This document shows, piece by piece, positions 14,585-17,616 of a DNA stretch of 17,616 nt. Every line of letters begins with the position of its first letter. Within the stretch, counting starts at the first letter, position 1. The notes under the pieces were generated by a model. That model was given only the letters and a program-made list of their open reading frames with translations. It had not been told where the DNA came from and made no database searches. The DNA comes from HGM04593 sp964423665 (GTDB taxonomy: Bacteria; Bacteroidota; Bacteroidia; Bacteroidales; Bacteroidaceae). Location of the stretch: contig CAYRFX010000050.1 in the NCBI GenBank assembly GCA_964423665.1, positions 1 through 17,616 on the forward strand, written 5' to 3'. Position numbers and translations under genes: made by a program.

Positions 14585-15406
14585 TTACTCAGCACGCAAT
14601 GTGAAACGCTGGAAACCTGTTGCAGTGAGTTCCTTGTCGAAACCTTTCAAGAAATCGGCAACAGAAATCTTCTCGTTTTGGCAATAGCCCTGCTGCAAGA
14701 GGCAAACCTCTTTGTAGAACTTCTGGATACGACCATCGGCAATGCGAGCAATCATATTCTCGGGCTTACCCTCCTCACGAGCTTTATCCTCGGCAACAGC
14801 GCGCTCTTTAGCAACAATTGCGGGGTCGAGTTCCTCGCTTGTGAGAGCAAGGGGAGCCGATGCAGCAATCTGCATAGCAATCTCATGACCAGCCTCCTCG
14901 TTAGCCTGTGACAAAGCTACCATTGTACAGAGCATGTTCTTCTTCTGGTGGTTGTATGTGTAGATATTGTTACCCTCGAGTGTCTTGTAACCATCGAGCT
15001 CCATCTTCTCACCAGTGATACCTGTGCGAGCAACGATAGCGTCCTGCACTGTACCCTCACCAAGGGGAAGAGCCTGAACCTCTTCGATAGTCTTGCACTT
15101 TGCAGCAACTGCAGCGTCAAGAATATCCTGTGTGAGCTTCACAAAGTCGGCGTTTGTAGCAACGAAGTCTGTCTCGCACTTCAAGGCAATCATAGCGGCA
15201 AAGCCGTTCTCAGCCTTTACAAGCACGCAACCCTCAGAAGCCTCGCGGTCGCTACGTTTTGCAGCTACCAACTGACCCTTCTTGCGGATAATCTCAACAG
15301 CCTTGTCGAAATCGCCCTCAGCCTCTGTCAAAGCGTTCTTACAATCCATCATACCGGCTCCGGTCATTGTGCGGAGCTTGGAAATATCAGCCATTGTTAC
15401 AGCCAT
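14585..15406 (-). CDS. tsf: Translation elongation factor Ts
   Basis: EF-Ts is the guanine nucleotide exchange factor that recycles EF-Tu. The 273-residue product has the UBA-like N-terminal domain with LRTMTGAGMMDCKNALTEA (11-29), the core with the conserved CETDFVATN (77-85), which contacts the EF-Tu G domain, and a C-terminal subdomain (KVKxxxC-like region near 230-245) ending in FTLRAE. It is the last gene of the operon, 42 nt after rpsB, preceded by an AT-rich, purine-poor start region without a Shine-Dalgarno site. The start at 15406 gives MAVTMADISK, which matches the opening I recall for Bacteroidales homologues. A second ATG four codons in is possible. Confidence 0.97.
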   Translation of the reverse strand: MAVTMADISKLRTMTGAGMMDCKNALTEAEGDFDKAVEIIRKKGQLVAAKRSDREASEGCVLVKAENGFAAMIALKCETDFVATNADFVKLTQDILDAAVAAKCKTIEEVQALPLGEGTVQDAIVARTGITGEKMELDGYKTLEGNNIYTYNHQKKNMLCTMVALSQANEEAGHEIAMQIAASAPLALTSEELDPAIVAKERAVAEDKAREEGKPENMIARIADGRIQKFYKEVCLLQQGYCQNEKISVADFLKGFDKELTATGFQRFTLRAE

Positions 15407-15448
15407 AGTAGTAATTTGTTTTAAGAGTTAATAAATAAGGAATGAAAA

Positions 15449-16267
15449 TTACTCAGCAGCCTCGTTTGTCTCCTCTGCCTTAGCAGCGCGTGCGCGTGTT
15501 GTGCGACGACGAGCGGGCTTCTTGTCTGCATTCTCCTCCTCGTTGTTCTCGGTAGCCTCAACTGCATCTACCTTCTCAACCTTGCGCTCCTCCAAGCCTT
15601 CAGCGATAGCTGAGCAGCAAGCATCAAGGATAACCTCAACCGACTTTGTAGCATCGTCGTTAGCGGGGATTACAAAATCAATGTTGTTGGGGTTAGAGTT
15701 TGTATCAACAATTGCAAATACGGGGATACCAAGACGGTTAGCCTCGTGAACAGCGATATTCTCTTTCAAAACATCAACTACGAAGATAGCTGAGGGGAGA
15801 CGTGTGAGGTCGGCGATAGAACCGAGGTTCTTGTCCAACTTTGCACGCTGACGAGAAATCTGGAGAATCTCACGTTTTGAAAGGTTAGAGAATGTACCGT
15901 CCTGTGTGAGTTTGTCGATTGTAGCCATCTTCTTCACAGCCTTGCGGATTGTGGGGAAGTTTGTGAGCATACCACCGGGCCAACGCTCGATAACGTAGGG
16001 CATACCTACTGACTGTGCTTTCTCTGCAACAATCTCTTTAAGTTGTTTCTTTGTAGAAACGAAAAGTATTTTCTTACCGCTTTTTGCGATTTGCTTGAGA
16101 GCCTCTGCAGCAGTCTCTGTCATAGCTGCTGTCTTGTGCAAATCGATAATGTGGATACCATTGCGCTCCATGAAGATGTAGGGAGCCATAGCGGGATTCC
16201 ATTTACGTTTCAAGTGACCGAAGTGTGCACCGGCCTCCAAAAGTGTGTCAAATGTAATTCTAGACAT
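15449..16267 (-). CDS. rpsB: 30S ribosomal protein S2
   Basis: S2 binds late to the 30S subunit near the anti-Shine-Dalgarno region together with S1. The 272-residue product opens with FDTLLEAGAHFGHLKRKWNP, followed by YIFMERNGIHIIDL, RWPGGMLTNF (95-104) and LGIPVFAIVDTNSNPNNIDFVIPAND (179-204), all family hallmarks. Residues 225-272 form a charged extension rich in Glu, then Arg/Lys/Ala, longer than in E. coli S2. It precedes tsf as in most bacteria. A structured leader of about 130 nt separates it from rpsI, suggesting regulation independent of L13-S9. S2 is known to repress rpsB-tsf in E. coli; whether this leader works in that way is inference. Confidence 0.97.
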   Translation of the reverse strand: MSRITFDTLLEAGAHFGHLKRKWNPAMAPYIFMERNGIHIIDLHKTAAMTETAAEALKQIAKSGKKILFVSTKKQLKEIVAEKAQSVGMPYVIERWPGGMLTNFPTIRKAVKKMATIDKLTQDGTFSNLSKREILQISRQRAKLDKNLGSIADLTRLPSAIFVVDVLKENIAVHEANRLGIPVFAIVDTNSNPNNIDFVIPANDDATKSVEVILDACCSAIAEGLEERKVEKVDAVEATENNEEENADKKPARRRTTRARAAKAEETNEAAE

Positions 16268-16394
16268 TTTGTTTAAATTTTAATTGTTTACCTTCTTTTT
16301 AGTTAATTTTTAACCAACCTCTCGGGTAGCCCACCATATGAACCGTGAGGTCCCGAGTGGTTTAGATACTAAACGTATATTTCGAGACCGAATA
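16268..16394 (-). promoter_or_regulatory. Structured rpsB leader between rpsI and rpsB
   Basis: This 127-nt gap on the minus strand holds two strong hairpins. The upstream one is GTTTAG/CTAAAC (16374-16369 with 16365-16360, loop of 3). The downstream one pairs CTCGGG (16357-16352) with CCCGAG (16326-16321). It extends past one A-A mismatch by AACC/GGTT (16362-16359 with 16319-16316) and has an inner CTCAC/GTGGG helix. The AACC extension reuses bases of the first hairpin, so the two cannot both form fully. The last 50 nt before the ATG are AT-rich and open. No promoter matching the consensus is visible here. A ribosomal-protein autoregulatory leader is the likeliest role. Confidence 0.6.
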
Positions 16395-16781
16395 TTAACG
16401 TTTACTGAACTGGAATCTACGACGAGCCTTGGGCTGACCGGGTTTCTTACGCTCAACCTCACGAGCATCGCGAGTGAGGAATCCTTCGGCACGCAAAGTC
16501 TTCTTGTCGTCGGCGTTAATCTTTACAAGAGCACGAGCAATTGCAAGACGCAATGCCTGAGACTGACCTGTGTAACCGCCACCGTCAAGGTTTACTTTGA
16601 TATCGTATTTCTCCACTGCATCAATAGTCATCAAAGGTTGTTTAACAACATACTGAAGAATGCTTGAGGGGAAATATACCTGCAGATCCTTATTGTTGAT
16701 AGTAATTTTTCCGGTACCTTCAGTAACGAAAATACGGGCAACTGCGCTTTTACGTCTGCCTAATGCATTTACCATTTCCAT
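16395..16781 (-). CDS. rpsI: 30S ribosomal protein S9
   Basis: S9 binds the 3' major domain of 16S rRNA, and its C-terminal tail reaches the P-site tRNA. The 128-residue product has NALGRRKSAVARIFV at the start, the core GGGYTGQSQALRLAIARAL (67-85), and the basic C-terminus ERKKPGQPKARRRFQFSKR ending in the conserved Lys-Arg. The length is normal. It starts 8 nt after rplM, the usual L13-S9 pair. Two in-frame ATG codons lie close together (residues 1 and 3), and the first is taken here. Confidence 0.98.
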   Translation of the reverse strand: MEMVNALGRRKSAVARIFVTEGTGKITINNKDLQVYFPSSILQYVVKQPLMTIDAVEKYDIKVNLDGGGYTGQSQALRLAIARALVKINADDKKTLRAEGFLTRDAREVERKKPGQPKARRRFQFSKR

Positions 16782-16789
16782 CTGCTGTA

Positions 16790-17251
16790 TTATTTATAAG
16801 AGTTAATATCGATTGTTTTGGGAGACTGAGCAGCGTGGTTGTGCTCGGGACCCTCGTAAATATAGAGGTTGTTCAACAAGTGATTGCCAAGACGATTCTT
16901 GGGGAGCATACCTCTTACAACGTGCTTAACAAGACGCTCATAACCTTTGTAACCCTTAGCTACATCAGCGGGGCTGAAAGATTTCTGACCACCGGGATAG
17001 CCGGAGAAACGCAAATAAACGCGGTCTGTCCACTTGTTACCTGTCATTTTTACTTTGTTTGCGTTGATGATAATCACATTATCACCGCAATCTACATTGG
17101 GAGTAAAGCTGGGTTTGTATTTACCCCTCAAAAGCTTGGCAACCTTTGTACCAAGACGACCAATTACCTGGTCTGTTGCATCAACAACAACCCACTCTTT
17201 CTGAGCAGTTGCCTTGTTCACTGAAATTGTTTTGTAACTTAAAGTATCCAC
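16790..17251 (-). CDS. rplM: 50S ribosomal protein L13
   Basis: L13 is an early-assembling 50S protein. From a GTG at 17251 the product has 153 residues, starting DTLSYKTIS after the initiator. It carries WVVVDATDQVIGRLGTKVAKLLRGK (20-44), NVIIINANKVKMTGNKW (58-74) and the hallmark VVRGMLPKNRLG (111-122). GTG is chosen because the DTLSYKT opening matches Bacteroidales L13 as I recall it, and because AAAGGA lies 7 nt upstream. An in-frame ATG at 17284 would add 11 residues and cannot be fully excluded. It is the first gene of the minus-strand operon and has a leader of about 180 nt. Confidence 0.96.
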   Translation of the reverse strand: MDTLSYKTISVNKATAQKEWVVVDATDQVIGRLGTKVAKLLRGKYKPSFTPNVDCGDNVIIINANKVKMTGNKWTDRVYLRFSGYPGGQKSFSPADVAKGYKGYERLVKHVVRGMLPKNRLGNHLLNNLYIYEGPEHNHAAQSPKTIDINSYK

Positions 17252-17433
17252 TTTAATTCCTTTTAAAATAGTTAATAATTCCATTTCCTCGATACCTCTC
17301 TGCTTGAACCTCACGGAATTAGGTGTCACAGATACCCTCTTCGCGTTTACCCGACCAATTGGCTAGATTGCGTACTAAAGCAAACTCAGAGACCTAAGAT
17401 ATCGACTGCCCGCAGGGCGGGCTGATAATAATC
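17252..17433 (-). promoter_or_regulatory. rplM 5' leader, probable ribosomal-protein leader RNA
   Basis: About 180 nt separate the expected transcription start from the rplM start codon. On the minus strand the leader contains a GC hairpin (GCCCGC/GCGGGC, 17422-17417 with 17413-17408, no T tract, so not a terminator). Next come CTTAG/CTGAG (17398-17394 with 17389-17385), a TTGC/GCAA stem, a CCAATTGG palindrome, and ACCT/AGGT near 17320-17305. Such a long structured leader before rplM suggests autoregulation by L13. I recall from memory that a candidate L13 leader has been proposed in Bacteroidia, but cannot match it here. Confidence 0.6.
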
Positions 17434-17439
17434 GGCTTG

Positions 17440-17471
17440 CAAAATTACTTTTTTTCAACGAGATAGGCAAG
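17440..17471 (-). promoter_or_regulatory. Promoter of the rplM-rpsI-rpsB-tsf operon
   Basis: On the minus strand CTTG (17471-17468), a 20-nt spacer and TAATTTTG (17447-17440) give a perfect Bacteroidetes -7 box with a near-consensus -33 box. It is divergent from the tRNA-Leu promoter, with the two -33 boxes about 35 bp apart. Confidence 0.8.
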
Positions 17472-17506
17472 GAATTGAAAGATTTTTTGAAAAAAATGCA
17501 TTTTTC

Positions 17507-17537
17507 TTTGTTTGGTAAACAAAAAGCATTACCTTTG
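17507..17537 (+). promoter_or_regulatory. Promoter of tRNA-Leu
   Basis: TTTG (17507-17510), a 19-nt spacer and TACCTTTG (17530-17537) match both Bacteroidetes promoter boxes exactly. Transcription would start about 20 nt before the tRNA. Confidence 0.85.
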
Positions 17538-17565
17538 CATCGCAATTACGAAAAGGAACGCAATT

Positions 17566-17616
17566 GCCCAGATGGCGGAATCGGTAGACGCGCTGGTCTC
17601 AAACACCAGTGGGGCA
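17566..17616 (+). tRNA. tRNA-Leu (anticodon CAA), 5' part, cut by the window end
   Basis: The visible 51 nt begin with an acceptor strand GCCCAGA, then TGGCGGAAT and a D-loop with GGTAGACGC, typical of leucine tRNAs. The anticodon stem CTGGT/ACCAG encloses the loop CTCAAAC with CAA as anticodon, decoding UUG. The long variable arm begins at the end of the window. The remainder lies outside. Confidence 0.93.

Noticed and set aside
17252..17284. ATG at 17284 as the rplM start
   Set aside because: It would add 11 residues before the DTLSYKT opening. The GTG at 17251 has a better-placed AAAGGA and gives the length expected for the group.

Overview
The window is a chromosomal housekeeping segment from a member of the Bacteroidetes, most likely the order Bacteroidales. 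This rests on several things seen in the sequence. The promoters have the phylum-specific form, TTTG or CTTG, then 19-20 nt, then TAnnTTTG. Most genes lack a Shine-Dalgarno site. The ribosomal proteins L13, S9 and S2 and EF-Ts have a Bacteroidales-like sequence, and IF2 has a long Lys/Pro/Glu-rich N-terminus. I see no insertion sequence, phage gene, CRISPR array, toxin-antitoxin pair or defence gene.

Layout from left to right. A tRNA-Asn(GTT) with its own terminator (7-109) precedes a membrane-anchored S41 carboxyl-terminal processing protease (221-1885, +). A convergent intergenic region rich in inverted repeats follows. Two minus-strand genes come next: a small single-pass membrane protein of unknown function (2056-2451) and an ATP-grasp-like protein (2515-3714). 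A divergent intergenic region then carries a good promoter and, just after its expected start site, a complete intrinsic terminator. This stands in front of a nine-gene plus-strand run: rimP, nusA, infB, cvpA, sufB, sufC, sufD, sufS, rnhB (3954-14513). The genes in this run are separated by at most 31 nt, and several abut or overlap, so it looks like one operon joining ribosome maturation, transcription elongation/termination, translation initiation and Fe-S cluster assembly. It ends at a bidirectional hairpin terminator shared with the opposing minus-strand operon rplM-rpsI-rpsB-tsf (17251 down to 14585). That operon starts from a strong promoter at 17440-17471 and has two structured untranslated regions, one before rplM and one before rpsB. 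The window closes with a divergent promoter and the first 51 nt of a tRNA-Leu(CAA).

Most genes are conserved core genes and can be named with confidence. The less ordinary items are regulatory or small: the terminator inside the rimP-nusA leader (a candidate NusA-responsive attenuator), the two ribosomal-protein leaders, a CxxCxxC tail on SufD, near-identical DNA repeats inside infB, a recurring TATCTTCGC promoter element ahead of the three non-core genes, and the uncharacterised membrane protein and ATP-grasp protein. I found no convincing new multi-gene system here.
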